A stretch of 64,000 nucleotides of DNA from contig NZ_JBHLWM010000003.1 of NCBI RefSeq assembly GCF_042432815.1, forward strand, positions 608,516-672,515. The letters are read 5' to 3'. Below, piece after piece: positions 54,426 to 62,905 of the stretch (position 1 is its first letter; each line of letters starts with the position of its first letter). The stretch is from Rhodopseudomonas telluris. GTDB lineage: Bacteria > Pseudomonadota > Alphaproteobacteria > Rhizobiales > Xanthobacteraceae. The notes below the pieces were generated by a model. That model did not search any database and was not told the origin of the DNA. It saw nothing but the letters and a program-made list of their open reading frames with translations. Position numbers and translations under genes: made by a program.

Positions 54426-54830
54426 ATGTCGGAACTTGATACTCAGCGTCTGCGCCAACTCGAACTGCTGTTCGCCGCCTTCAATCGCCACGACGGCGCC
54501 GGCGTGATGGCCGCAATGACCGACGACATCGTGTTCGACGCCGCCGCGGGTCCCGAGGCGTGTGGCCGCCGCATCAGCGGTGCCGCCGACGTGCGCGCCG
54601 CGTTCGAAACGACTTTCGCGACCTTCCCCGACGTGAGCTGGGAGTGCACGCGCCACGCCGTGTTCGGCGACCGCGGCATCTCCGAATGGATTTTTCGCGC
54701 GACGGCGAAAGACGGCTCGCGCATCGAGGCCGAAGGCGTCGACCTGTTCGGCTTCCGCGGCGACAAGATCGTCAGCAAGAGCGCGTTCCGCAAGGATCGC
54801 CCGGCGCTGCCCGCCAAGGGAGCCGCATGA
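54426..54830 (+). CDS. NTF2-like / SnoaL-fold protein
   Basis: A 134-aa cone-shaped alpha+beta-barrel protein. It opens RQLELLFAAFNRHDGAGVMAAMTDDIVFDAAAGPEACG, then SGAADVRAAFETTFATFPDVSWE, and ends in AEGVDLFGFRGDKIVSKSAFRKDR, a typical SnoaL/nuclear-transport-factor-2-like pattern. The fold hosts small-molecule binding or isomerase/hydrolase sites, and function cannot be predicted. Its stop overlaps the start of the FAD oxidoreductase, so the two are made together. Confidence 0.82.
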   Translation: MSELDTQRLRQLELLFAAFNRHDGAGVMAAMTDDIVFDAAAGPEACGRRISGAADVRAAFETTFATFPDVSWECTRHAVFGDRGISEWIFRATAKDGSRIEAEGVDLFGFRGDKIVSKSAFRKDRPALPAKGAA

Positions 54831-56224
54831 TGAACCGGCCGCTGAAGACGCCGCCGCTGGCGGCCTACGACCCGCATTACGATCCGCTGGTCAGCGACGG
54901 CCCCGGCCACAACCGCGACTACGCGCCGACCTACTGGCATGCCACCGCCGGCGTACCGCCGGAGGACGACGGCCCGGTCACCGGCGACATCGATGCCGAC
55001 GTGGCGATCGTCGGCTCCGGCTACACCGGCCTCGCCTGTGCGATCTTTTTGGCGCGCGAGCATGGCCTCAAGCCCGTGGTACTCGAAGCCAACCGCGTCG
55101 CCTGGGGCTGCAGCACGCGCAACGGCGGGCAGGGCCAGAACGCCGCCGGCCGGCTGACGCGCTCGCAATGGATCGCGCGCTGGGGCGTCGATGTTGCCAA
55201 GCGGCTGCACGGCGAAATCCGCGACGGCTTCGAGACCTTCGAGGAGCTGGTGCGGCAAAGCGCGATCGACTGCGAACCGCAGCGCGGCGGGCATCTCTAC
55301 ATCGCGCATCGCCAGCGCAATCTCGACAAGATCTCCGCCGAAGCCGCGCTGCTGCGCGACACCTTCGGCGAACAGACCCGCGTGATCGGCGCCCAGCAGC
55401 TCCGCAGTGAGTATCTCAACGAGGCCGAAGCGGTCGGCGCGGTGCTCGAGCCGCTCGGCACCGGCGTGCATCCCGCCAAGCTTGCCTTCGGCTATCAGCA
55501 GATGGCGCGGGATCTCGGCGTCAAGGTGCATCCGGCGAGCCCGGTCGCCAACATTCAGCAGCAGGGCGGCAAGCTGCTTCTGCGCACGCCGGGCGGCACC
55601 GTCCGCGCCCGCGCGGTCGGCATCGCCACCGGCGCCTACACGGCGCCCGGCCTGACGCCGGCGCTGCGAGGCCGCTGCATGCCGATCCTGTCGAACTCGA
55701 TCGTCACCCGGCCGCTGACCGCCGCCGAACTCGAAGCCACCGGCTTCAAAACCAAGCTGGTGCTGACCGATACGCGGACGCTGCGCTACTACTATCGCCT
55801 GCTGCCGGACAACCGCATCCAGATCGGCAGCCGCTCGTCGATCACCGGCGCCGACGCCGACGCGCCGAAGCATCTGCAACTGCTGATCGACGGCCTGCAC
55901 CGCAAATTCCCGGCGCTGCAGGGCATCGAGATCGACTACTCGTGGTGGGGCTGGGTCGACGTCAGCCACGACATGATGCCGCGCATCTTCCGTCCCGATC
56001 CGCAGACCAACCTGTTCTACGCGCTCGGCTACGGCGGCAACGGTGTGTCGTATTCGGCGCAGGCCGGCCGCCGCATGGCGCAGATGATCGCCGGTCAGCA
56101 CTTCAAGGGCCAGGACCTGCCGATCTTCACCTCGCCGCTGCCGACCCACACCTTCGAACCCTTCCGCCGCTTGGGCCAGCGCATGCTGTATCGCTGGTAC
56201 CACCTCAGGGATGAGGCGGCGTAA
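54827..56224 (+). CDS. FAD-dependent amine oxidoreductase (DAO family, PuuB/OrdL-like)
   Basis: Flavoprotein of 465 aa. The dinucleotide site is DVAIVGSGYTGLACAIFLAREHGLKPVVLEA. The DAO-family pattern continues with WGCSTRNGGQGQNAAGRLT, GVHPAKLAFGYQQMARDLGVKVH and YYRLLPDNRIQIGSRSS, ending with FYALGYGGNGVSYSAQAGRRMAQMI. The layout matches gamma-glutamylputrescine oxidoreductase and related amine oxidases, which turn a primary or secondary amine into an aldehyde. The divergent aldehyde dehydrogenase would take the product. It is followed by repeat A2. Confidence 0.9.
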   Translation: MMNRPLKTPPLAAYDPHYDPLVSDGPGHNRDYAPTYWHATAGVPPEDDGPVTGDIDADVAIVGSGYTGLACAIFLAREHGLKPVVLEANRVAWGCSTRNGGQGQNAAGRLTRSQWIARWGVDVAKRLHGEIRDGFETFEELVRQSAIDCEPQRGGHLYIAHRQRNLDKISAEAALLRDTFGEQTRVIGAQQLRSEYLNEAEAVGAVLEPLGTGVHPAKLAFGYQQMARDLGVKVHPASPVANIQQQGGKLLLRTPGGTVRARAVGIATGAYTAPGLTPALRGRCMPILSNSIVTRPLTAAELEATGFKTKLVLTDTRTLRYYYRLLPDNRIQIGSRSSITGADADAPKHLQLLIDGLHRKFPALQGIEIDYSWWGWVDVSHDMMPRIFRPDPQTNLFYALGYGGNGVSYSAQAGRRMAQMIAGQHFKGQDLPIFTSPLPTHTFEPFRRLGQRMLYRWYHLRDEAA

Positions 56225-56254
56225 GAGCGCGTCACGTCTAGTACGCCCTCTCCC

Positions 56255-56335
56255 CGTCATTGCGAGGAGCGAAGCGACGAAGCAATCCACGCCGCGCATG
56301 TGGCGCTGGATTGCTTCGCTGCGCTCGCAATGACG
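56255..56335. repeat. Dispersed palindromic repeat, family A copy 2
   Basis: Begins CGTCATTGCGAGGAGCGAAG and ends in the reverse complement, with GAAGCAATCCA and TGGATTGCTTCG as inner arms. It lies between the convergent FAD oxidoreductase and LysR genes, a place suited to ending transcription. Closer to copy A3 than to A1 in its left arm. Confidence 0.8.
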
Positions 56336-56371
56336 TGGGGCAGGCGCACTCCCTTTTAAACAACCGACTGA

Positions 56372-57274
56372 TTACTCCCTTGCGCTCTTCATTCGCGAGA
56401 CCAGCAGGTCCGCCACCATCCGGCATGACGGCGAGATGTTGCGCGAGGCGAGCTGGACCAGCGTCACCTGCGTGGCTTCCAGGCGCGGATCGCGCAGCGG
56501 GACGGCGACGAGGCGCCCCGCGGTGATCGCCGGCATTGCGGTGTCGCGCGGCAGGAAGGTGGCGAGGTCGGTGCGCCAGGCCAGCATTTGGGCGAACGCC
56601 AGCGAATTGGTCTCGCTGCTGATCTCCAGCCTGATCTTGGCGGTGGCGCAGGCGCGATCGATCTCCTGGCGGATGCCGAACGAGGGATCCGGCACCACCA
56701 CGCGCAGCCCGGCCAGTTCCTTGACGGTGCAGGACTCCCGTGTCGCCAGCGGATGGTTCGGTGCGACGATCAGGCACAGCGACTGCCGCATCCGCGCAAG
56801 TTCGATCAGGTCGCGCCGCGGCGCGCGGCCGAACACCAGGCCGAGATCGACCTCGTTGCGGCCGACGATCTCGGCGACCGCGCGCGAGCCGAGCACGGTG
56901 GTCGAGACGAAGATGCCCGGATAGTCGGCAGACAGCTCGATCAGGAAGTTCGACAGAAAGTTGGACAGCATGCCCTCGACGGTGGCGAGCTTGATCTGGC
57001 CGCGACGCATCGTCTCGAATTCCTGCACCCGCGCCCGGATGCCGTCGAGCAGGCTGCGATTGTCGACCGCGTAGCGATACACCAGCCGGCCGGCGTCGGT
57101 GAGCACCATGCCGCGGGCGTTGCGCTCGAACAGCTTGACCGACAGCTCTTCCTCGATCGCCTGGATCTGCCGGCTGATCGCCGACGGCGCGATCCGCAGC
57201 GTCGCGGCGGCCTGCTTGATCGAGCCGGCTTCTGTCACCTCGCGGAAATAGCGGATCGCCGTGGACTCGATCAT
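56372..57274 (-). CDS. LysR family transcriptional regulator
   Basis: Regulator of 300 aa. The N-terminal HTH reads AIRYFREVTEAGSIKQAAATLRIAPSAISRQIQAIEEELSVKLFERNARGMVLTDAG; the effector domain starts at GQIKLATVEGMLSNFLSNFL. AAGGAA precedes the ATG. Divergent from the liv-type operon across 157 bp that contains several TTCGAA-like half-sites. It most likely controls that transporter operon and perhaps the amine/aldehyde genes. Confidence 0.9.
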   Translation of the reverse strand: MIESTAIRYFREVTEAGSIKQAAATLRIAPSAISRQIQAIEEELSVKLFERNARGMVLTDAGRLVYRYAVDNRSLLDGIRARVQEFETMRRGQIKLATVEGMLSNFLSNFLIELSADYPGIFVSTTVLGSRAVAEIVGRNEVDLGLVFGRAPRRDLIELARMRQSLCLIVAPNHPLATRESCTVKELAGLRVVVPDPSFGIRQEIDRACATAKIRLEISSETNSLAFAQMLAWRTDLATFLPRDTAMPAITAGRLVAVPLRDPRLEATQVTLVQLASRNISPSCRMVADLLVSRMKSARE

Positions 57275-57329
57275 CGCTGTGTTTCCTTGTCTTTTCGCAT
57301 GCCGAAGATTCCGGCAGTGCGTGGCTAGT

Positions 57330-57379
57330 GTTCGAATTATTCGATCCGAGACCTCGAAATTCAATGCTTTTATTCGAAC
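57330..57379. promoter_or_regulatory. TTCGAA half-site array, candidate LysR operator
   Basis: GTTCGAAT (57330-57337) and its exact reverse complement ATTCGAAC (57372-57379) frame the region; between them lie ATTCGAT (57339-57345) and TCGAAA (57354-57359). Four related half-sites in 50 bp of a LysR divergent spacer suggest a regulator-binding array. Confidence 0.45.
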
Positions 57380-57431
57380 GGGTGGTTTGGCACAGTTGTA
57401 CCCAGCCATCACCGCCCCTGGAGACTTCCGC

Positions 57432-58652
57432 ATGCTTCACACGTGGGTTGCTCGCTGCGTCCGCCTTTCTGTCCCGCTCGGCCTCGCCGTGCTGACGTCC
57501 GGAATACACATCGCCGCAGCGTCGGCCGACGACGTGATCAAGATCGGCGCGCCGCTGCCGATCACCGGGCCGCTGGCGCCCGAGGCGATCAAGCAGCAGC
57601 AGGGCTACAATCTGTGGGCCGAGCAGGCCAACAAGGCCGGTGGCATCAATGTCGGCGGCAAGAAGTACAAGGTCGAGATCGTCTACACCGACTATCAGTC
57701 GAACACGCCGCGCGCCGTGCAGGCGAGCGAGCAGCTGATCACCCAGAACAACGTCAACTTCCTGTTCGGGCCGTTCGGCTCCGGCGCCGCCAAGGCCGCC
57801 AGCACCGTCTCCGAGAAATACAAGGTGCCGACGCTGGCCGCGACCGCGTCCTCGGTGCAGGTCTACGACCAGAACTACAAATATCTGTTCGGCACCTTCA
57901 CGCCCAACGACACCCTGACGACGCCGCTGACCGAGATGGTCAAGGCCAAGGTGCCGGAGGTGAAGAAGATCGCCATCCTGGCCCGCAACGATCTGTTCCC
58001 GCTGGCGATCGCGCAGGAGATGGAGAAGTCGGCCAAGGCTGCCGGCTTCGAGGTAGCGTATTTCGAGAAATACGCGATCGGCACGCTCGACCATTCGGCG
58101 ACGCTGTCGTCGATCAAGGCACTGGCGCCGCAGTGGATCTTCGTCACCGGCTACACCAACGACCTGCTCTTGGTGCGCAAGCAGATGGCCGACCAGCAGA
58201 TCAAGGCGCCGGTGGTGTCGATGATCGCCGGCCCGGCCTATCAGGAGTTCATCGACGCGCTCGGCAAGGGCGCCGAGAACGTCTCGTCGGCGGCCTGGTG
58301 GCACCCGGCCTCGCAATATGAAGGCAAGGACATCTTCGGCTCGACCGCCAATTTCGTGAAGCTGTTCAAGGAGAAGTACAACAGTGAACCGGACTACGCG
58401 CACGCCTCGGCGGCGCTGTGCGGCGCGCTGTTCCAGATCGCCATCGAGAAGGCCGGCTCGACCGACCGCGACAAGGTTCGCGACGAACTCGCCAAGATGG
58501 ACGTCGTCACCTTCTTCGGCCCGGTGAAATTCGGCGCCAACGGCCAGATCAATTCGCTCGACCCGCCGGTCTTCCAGATCCAGGGCGGCAAGCCGGTGGT
58601 GCTGTTCCCGCAGGCGATCAAGCAGGGTGAGCTGAAGGTGGGCGTGGAGTAA
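57432..58652 (+). CDS. Branched-chain-amino-acid-type ABC substrate-binding protein (LivJ/LivK family)
   Basis: Periplasmic receptor of 406 aa with a signal peptide ending around AAASA. Family signs: VIKIGAPLPITGPLAPEAIKQQQGYNLWAEQANKAGGINVGGKKYKVEIVYTDYQSNTPRAVQASEQLI, LFGPFGSGAAKAAS and YAHASAALCGALFQIAIEKAGS. GGAG precedes the ATG. Its members bind many amino and aromatic acids. It is separated from the permeases by 184 bp holding repeat A3, whereas the four downstream genes overlap one another. Confidence 0.92.
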   Translation: MLHTWVARCVRLSVPLGLAVLTSGIHIAAASADDVIKIGAPLPITGPLAPEAIKQQQGYNLWAEQANKAGGINVGGKKYKVEIVYTDYQSNTPRAVQASEQLITQNNVNFLFGPFGSGAAKAASTVSEKYKVPTLAATASSVQVYDQNYKYLFGTFTPNDTLTTPLTEMVKAKVPEVKKIAILARNDLFPLAIAQEMEKSAKAAGFEVAYFEKYAIGTLDHSATLSSIKALAPQWIFVTGYTNDLLLVRKQMADQQIKAPVVSMIAGPAYQEFIDALGKGAENVSSAAWWHPASQYEGKDIFGSTANFVKLFKEKYNSEPDYAHASAALCGALFQIAIEKAGSTDRDKVRDELAKMDVVTFFGPVKFGANGQINSLDPPVFQIQGGKPVVLFPQAIKQGELKVGVE

Positions 58653-58679
58653 ATCGCCGGTCCATCCACTGCCTCTCCC

Positions 58680-58761
58680 CGTCATTGCGAGGAGCGAAGC
58701 GACGAAGCAATCCATGCCACGCATGGGGTCCCTGGATTGCTTCGCTACGCTCGCAATGACG
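58680..58761. repeat. Dispersed palindromic repeat, family A copy 3
   Basis: CGTCATTGCGAGGAGCGAAG ... GCTCGCAATGACG with inner arms GAAGCAATCCA and TGGATTGCTTCG. It sits directly after the binding-protein gene and before the first permease gene of the liv-type operon, as copy A1 does in the dipeptide-type operon. Confidence 0.8.
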
Positions 58762-58836
58762 GGGCAAAGGCCTCGTTCAAAAAGCTGACGCTGCGCCTCG
58801 ACGTTCCTCGTCTCCTAACCAAGTGAACCCGCACTC

Positions 58837-59703
58837 ATGCAAGCCATTCAGATCCTGATCAACGCGCTGGTGCTGGGCAGTCTCTATGCCTGCATCGCGA
58901 TCGGGTTCTCGCTGGTGTGGGGCGTGCTCAACGTCATCAACCTGATCCACGGCTCGTTCATCGTGCTCGGCGGCTACCTGGCGTTCATGCTGTACCAGTC
59001 GCTGCATCTGTCGCCGTGGTACGCGATCTTCGTCGCGGCGCCGCTGTTCTTCGCGTTCGGCTACGTCATCCAGCGGTTGATCCTCAACCGGGTGATCACC
59101 GCGCCGGTGCTGGTGACGCTGACGCTGACCTTCGGGCTCGACCTGATCCTGAACAATGCGATGATCTATTTCTTCACCGCCGATTATCGCAAGATGATCC
59201 TGAGCCCGCCGCTCGGCTCGCTGGCGTTCGGCGGCGTGGTGGTGCCGGTCGACCGGCTGATCGCGACGGTGACGGCGCTGGCGCTCACCGGGCTGTTGTA
59301 TCTGCTGCTGCGCCGCTCCAAGGTCGGCCGCGCCATCGTGGCGGTGCGGCTCGATCGTGACGCCGCGGTGCTGATGGGCGTGCACGTGCCGTCGATCTAC
59401 GCGGTCGCGTTCGGGCTCGGCGCCGCGCTCGCCGGCTGCGCCGGCGTGCTGATGGCGCTGATTTTCCCGATTTCGCCGCTGACCTCCTCGACCTTCCTTG
59501 GCAAGGCCTTCGTGGTCTGCGTGCTCGGCGGCCTCGGCAGCGTGTCGGGCGCGCTGGCGGGCGGGCTGCTGCTGGCGCTGGTCGAGAGCGTCGGCGCCAC
59601 CTATCTCGGCCCGGCGCACGCCACCACGCTGTCGTTCCTGCTGCTGATCATCTTCCTCATCTTGCGCCCGCAGGGCCTGCTCGGCCGAAAGGGCTTCGAA
59701 TGA
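58837..59703 (+). CDS. Branched-chain-amino-acid-type ABC permease LivH
   Basis: First permease, 288 aa. It starts with the classic LivH sequence QILINALVLGSLYACIAIGFSLVWGVLNVINLIHGSFIVLGGYLAFML. The EAA-like loop region is AIVAVRLDRDAAVLMGVHVPSIYAVAFGLGAALAGCAGVLM, and the C-terminus is LVESVGATYLGPAHATTLSFLLLIIFLILRPQGLLGRKGFE. Overlaps the next permease by 4 bp. Confidence 0.94.
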   Translation: MQAIQILINALVLGSLYACIAIGFSLVWGVLNVINLIHGSFIVLGGYLAFMLYQSLHLSPWYAIFVAAPLFFAFGYVIQRLILNRVITAPVLVTLTLTFGLDLILNNAMIYFFTADYRKMILSPPLGSLAFGGVVVPVDRLIATVTALALTGLLYLLLRRSKVGRAIVAVRLDRDAAVLMGVHVPSIYAVAFGLGAALAGCAGVLMALIFPISPLTSSTFLGKAFVVCVLGGLGSVSGALAGGLLLALVESVGATYLGPAHATTLSFLLLIIFLILRPQGLLGRKGFE

Positions 59704-60635
59704 CCCGCAGCCATTTCGCCCTCCTGATCCTGATCGCCTGCGTGGCGGCGTTGCCGCTGTTCGGCGGCGCCTATGCGCTGCGGCTCGGCACCATCGCCTG
59801 CATGTATGCGGTGCTGGCGCTGTCCTGGAACATCGTCGGCGGCTTCGCCGGCTATCCGTCCTTCGCCACCGCGGCGTTCTTCGGCTTCGGCGCTTATTGC
59901 ACCGGCGTGCTGATGGGCAAGGGCTTCCCGATGGCGCTGGCGCTGGTCATCGCCGGCGTGCTGGCGCTGACCGCCGCCGGCCTGCTCGGCGCGATTTTGC
60001 TGCGGCTGCGCGGGCATTATTTCGCGATCGCCAGCCTGTCGCTCGCCGAAGTGCTGCGCGAACTCGTCAACAACGCCACCGACCTCACGGGCGGCGGCAT
60101 GGGGCTGAACATCCCGCTAGCCTCCGGCGCCGGTGTGATGGCGGAGGCGACGTATTACTTCTACACGATGTGGGGCGTGATGCTGCTCACCGCCCTGATG
60201 GTGATCGCGGTCGCCAATTCCAAGCTCGGTTTCGCGCTCAACTGCATCCGGCAGAACGAAACCGCCTCCAGCATGGTCGGCCTCAACACCACGCTCGCCA
60301 AGGCCGCGGCGTTCGGCCTGTCGGCCTGCTTCGTCGCCGTGGCGGGCGGCATCTACGCCGCCTGGGTGCACTATATCGACCCGTCGGACGTGTTCGACAT
60401 TCTCTATTCGGTGAAGCCGATCGTGATGGCGCTGATGGGCGGGCTCGGCTCGCCGCTCGGGGTGGCGTGCGGCGCGTTCCTGTATCTCGGCCTCGAGGAA
60501 GTGGTGTGGCGCAACTACACCCACATTCACACCGGCGTGCTCGGCGTGCTGATCGTGCTGCTGCTGTTGTTCCTGCCGCACGGCCTGACCTCGCTGCGCG
60601 CCGACCGGCTGTGGCGGAGGACCAAGCATGTCTGA
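59700..60635 (+). CDS. Branched-chain-amino-acid-type ABC permease LivM
   Basis: Second permease, 311 aa. Landmarks are ACMYAVLALSWNIVGGFAGYPSFATAAFFGFGAYCTGVL, LLRLRGHYFAIASLSLAEVLRELVNNATDLTGGGMGLNIPL, and the coupling loop CIRQNETASSMVGLNTTLAKAAAFGLSACFVAVAGGIYA. It overlaps livH upstream and livG downstream by a few bases. Confidence 0.94.
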   Translation: MTRSHFALLILIACVAALPLFGGAYALRLGTIACMYAVLALSWNIVGGFAGYPSFATAAFFGFGAYCTGVLMGKGFPMALALVIAGVLALTAAGLLGAILLRLRGHYFAIASLSLAEVLRELVNNATDLTGGGMGLNIPLASGAGVMAEATYYFYTMWGVMLLTALMVIAVANSKLGFALNCIRQNETASSMVGLNTTLAKAAAFGLSACFVAVAGGIYAAWVHYIDPSDVFDILYSVKPIVMALMGGLGSPLGVACGAFLYLGLEEVVWRNYTHIHTGVLGVLIVLLLLFLPHGLTSLRADRLWRRTKHV

Positions 60636-61377
60636 GCTGCTCCGCCTCACCGGCGTGTCGCGCCGCTTCTCCGGTCTGCAGGCGCTGCGCGACGTCAACC
60701 TCTCGGTCGCGCGCGGCGAAGTGCTCGGCCTGATCGGGCCGAACGGCGCCGGCAAGACGACGCTGGTCAACACCATCTGCGGCGTCACCCCGGCGAACAC
60801 CGGCAGCGTCGTGTTCGACGGCAAGGACATCACCCGGATCAAGACCTATCAGGCGGCGCGTCTCGGCCTGTCGCGCACCTTTCAGATCGTGCAGCCGTTC
60901 GCCGAATTCTCCGCGCTCGACAACGTCGCCGCCGCGGCACTGTTCTCGCAGCCCGGCGCCAGCCTGAAATCGGCCCGCGAGGCGGCGCGCGAGCATCTCG
61001 CCTTCGTCGGTCTCGAAGCGCAGGCCGAGCAATCCGCCGCGACGTTGACGCTGGCGATGCGCAAGCGGCTCGAACTCGCCAAGGCGCTGGCGATGAAGCC
61101 GAAGCTGTTGTTCCTCGACGAGGTCAATGCCGGCCTCAACAGCGCCGAGGTCGAGCGCGCCACCAAGCTGATCCATCAGCTCGCCGCCGACGGCATTACC
61201 ATCGTGATGATCGAGCATCTGATGAAGGTGGTGCTCAACGTCTGCACCCGCATCGTCGTGCTGCACAACGGCCACCCGATCGCCGACGGGCCGCCGCGCG
61301 AGGTGATCAGCAACCCGGCCGTGGTCGAGGCCTATCTCGGCCAGCAATACGCGCAACGGACCGCCCGCCATGGTTGA
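60628..61377 (+). CDS. Branched-chain-amino-acid-type ABC ATPase LivG
   Basis: ATPase of 249 aa. Walker A GPNGAGKTT, Q-loop area RTFQIVQPFAEFSALDNVAAAAL, a degenerate signature TLTLAMRKRLELAKALAMKP (LTLAM in place of LSGGQ), Walker B LLFLDEVNAGLNSAEVE, and switch His MIEHLMKV. The altered signature recurs in some LivG-like proteins of aromatic-acid transporters but is worth noting. It ends 8 bp inside livF. Confidence 0.92.
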   Translation: MSELLRLTGVSRRFSGLQALRDVNLSVARGEVLGLIGPNGAGKTTLVNTICGVTPANTGSVVFDGKDITRIKTYQAARLGLSRTFQIVQPFAEFSALDNVAAAALFSQPGASLKSAREAAREHLAFVGLEAQAEQSAATLTLAMRKRLELAKALAMKPKLLFLDEVNAGLNSAEVERATKLIHQLAADGITIVMIEHLMKVVLNVCTRIVVLHNGHPIADGPPREVISNPAVVEAYLGQQYAQRTARHG

Positions 61378-62101
61378 GAATCTGATCCTCGAAGCCAAAG
61401 GGCTGGATGCCGGCTACGGCGAAATCCAGGTGCTGTGGGGCATCGACCTCGCGGTGCGCCGCGGCGAGATCACCGCGCTGATCGGCTCCAACGGCGCCGG
61501 CAAGACCACGCTGATGCGGACGCTGTCGGGCCTGATCGCGGTCCGCTCCGGCGTCTATCGCTCCGAAGGCCACGACCTCGCCGGCCGCAGCGCCGCCGAG
61601 ATCCTGTCGCACGGCATCGTCCACGTGCCGGAAGGCCGGCGGCTGTTCGGCGCCATGAGCGTCGAAGAGAATCTGCTGATGGGCGCTTACCTGCGCGAGG
61701 CGGGCCGCGCCGAGATCAAGCGCGACCTCGATCAGGTCTACAGCACGTTTCCGAAACTGCGCGAGCGCCGCAATCAGCAGGCCGCCACGCTGTCCGGCGG
61801 CGAGCAGCAGATGTGCGCGATCGGCCGCGGCCTGATGAGCGCGCCGTTGCTGTTGATGATCGACGAACTCTCGCTCGGCCTGTCGCCGCTCTTGGTCGAG
61901 CAGCTCGTCGAGGCGCTGCGCGTGCTCAACAAGGGCGGCACCTCGATCCTGCTGGTCGAGCAGGACGTCACCATCGCGCTCGATCTGTGCGACCGCGCCT
62001 TCGTGATGGACATGGGCCGCATCGTCCGCGAGGGCTCGGGCGAGGAGCTGCTGGCCGATCCGATCGTCCGCGACGCCTATCTGGGCGTGCTGCAGGAATG
62101 A
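61370..62101 (+). CDS. Branched-chain-amino-acid-type ABC ATPase LivF
   Basis: Second ATPase, 243 aa. It has Walker A GSNGAGKTT, HGIVHVPEGRRLFGAMSVEENLLMGAY (the diagnostic VPEGR of LivF), signature LSGGEQQMCAIGRGLM, Walker B LLMIDELSLGLSP and LVEQDVTIALDLCDRAFVMDMGRIV. The signature is intact here, unlike in LivG. Confidence 0.94.
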   Translation: MVENLILEAKGLDAGYGEIQVLWGIDLAVRRGEITALIGSNGAGKTTLMRTLSGLIAVRSGVYRSEGHDLAGRSAAEILSHGIVHVPEGRRLFGAMSVEENLLMGAYLREAGRAEIKRDLDQVYSTFPKLRERRNQQAATLSGGEQQMCAIGRGLMSAPLLLMIDELSLGLSPLLVEQLVEALRVLNKGGTSILLVEQDVTIALDLCDRAFVMDMGRIVREGSGEELLADPIVRDAYLGVLQE

Positions 62102-62138
62102 CAATCCGAAGTTTCACTTGCTGATCGAAAGAGGAATC

Positions 62139-62888
62139 ATGATCGAGACCGTCGAAGCCCCGAACAGCGGCTATCGCTATATGCCGGGCGTTTTCCAGTA
62201 TTCCTGCGGCATCGCCGCGCTGCCGGGCTTCGCCATCGAGCGCGTGCGTTTCGCCAATCCGGTGCCGCTCAAGCAGGGCTTCGCCAGGATCGCCGAGATC
62301 CTGAAGGAGGCCGGCCGGCCGCTGACCGCGTTCGGCGCCTGCGAGCTGCGCTCGCCCGCGCCGTTCACCGAAGAGGGCTTCGTCGCCTTCAACGAGATCT
62401 ACATCAAGACGCTGGTCGATTGGGGCATCATGCAGGACCGCGTCAATCCGATCGCGCGCAGCAACGTCTGTCCGGCGATCGATCCGCCGGCGGAGCCGAG
62501 CTTCTACGCGTTCTCCTACACGGTGCCGGCCGACAACGCGCCGAAGTCGTTCGTGATCGCCGGCAGCGGCGAGGCGCCCGAAGGCAAGGGCAATTACCGC
62601 GACCACACCGTGGCGCTCGGCGACACCAGCCCGGCCGGCCTGCAGAAGAAGGCGCAGTTCGTGCTCGGCGAGATGGAGCGGCGGATGAGCGCATTCGGCG
62701 GCACCTGGGCCGACATCACCGGCGCGCAGCTCTACACCGTGCACGACATCCACCCGTTCCTGGAGAGCGAGCTCGGCAAGCGCGGCGTGTTTCGCCACGG
62801 TCTGACCTGGCACTTCAACCGCCCGCCGGTCGAGGGCCTCGACTACGAGATGGATTGCCGCTGCGTGCATCGCGAACGCGTCGTCTGA
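62139..62888 (+). CDS. Conserved hypothetical, CnbZ-like (2-aminomuconate-type deaminase?)
   Basis: A 249-aa cytoplasmic protein with AAGAGGAA before its ATG. It begins GYRYMPGVFQYSCGIAALPGFAIERVRFANPVPLKQGF and ends HDIHPFLESELGKRGVFRHGLTWHFNRPPVEGLDYEMDCRCVHRERV. From memory it resembles proteins named after CnbZ, a 2-amino-5-chloromuconate deaminase, which are related to RidA-like folds. That assignment is uncertain, and no catalytic residues could be assigned. It lies between livF and the aspartate-dehydrogenase-like gene, so it probably acts on the imported amino compound or a product of it. Confidence 0.5.
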   Translation: MIETVEAPNSGYRYMPGVFQYSCGIAALPGFAIERVRFANPVPLKQGFARIAEILKEAGRPLTAFGACELRSPAPFTEEGFVAFNEIYIKTLVDWGIMQDRVNPIARSNVCPAIDPPAEPSFYAFSYTVPADNAPKSFVIAGSGEAPEGKGNYRDHTVALGDTSPAGLQKKAQFVLGEMERRMSAFGGTWADITGAQLYTVHDIHPFLESELGKRGVFRHGLTWHFNRPPVEGLDYEMDCRCVHRERVV

Positions 62889-62905
62889 TCGGGAAGGTCG
62901 AACTC

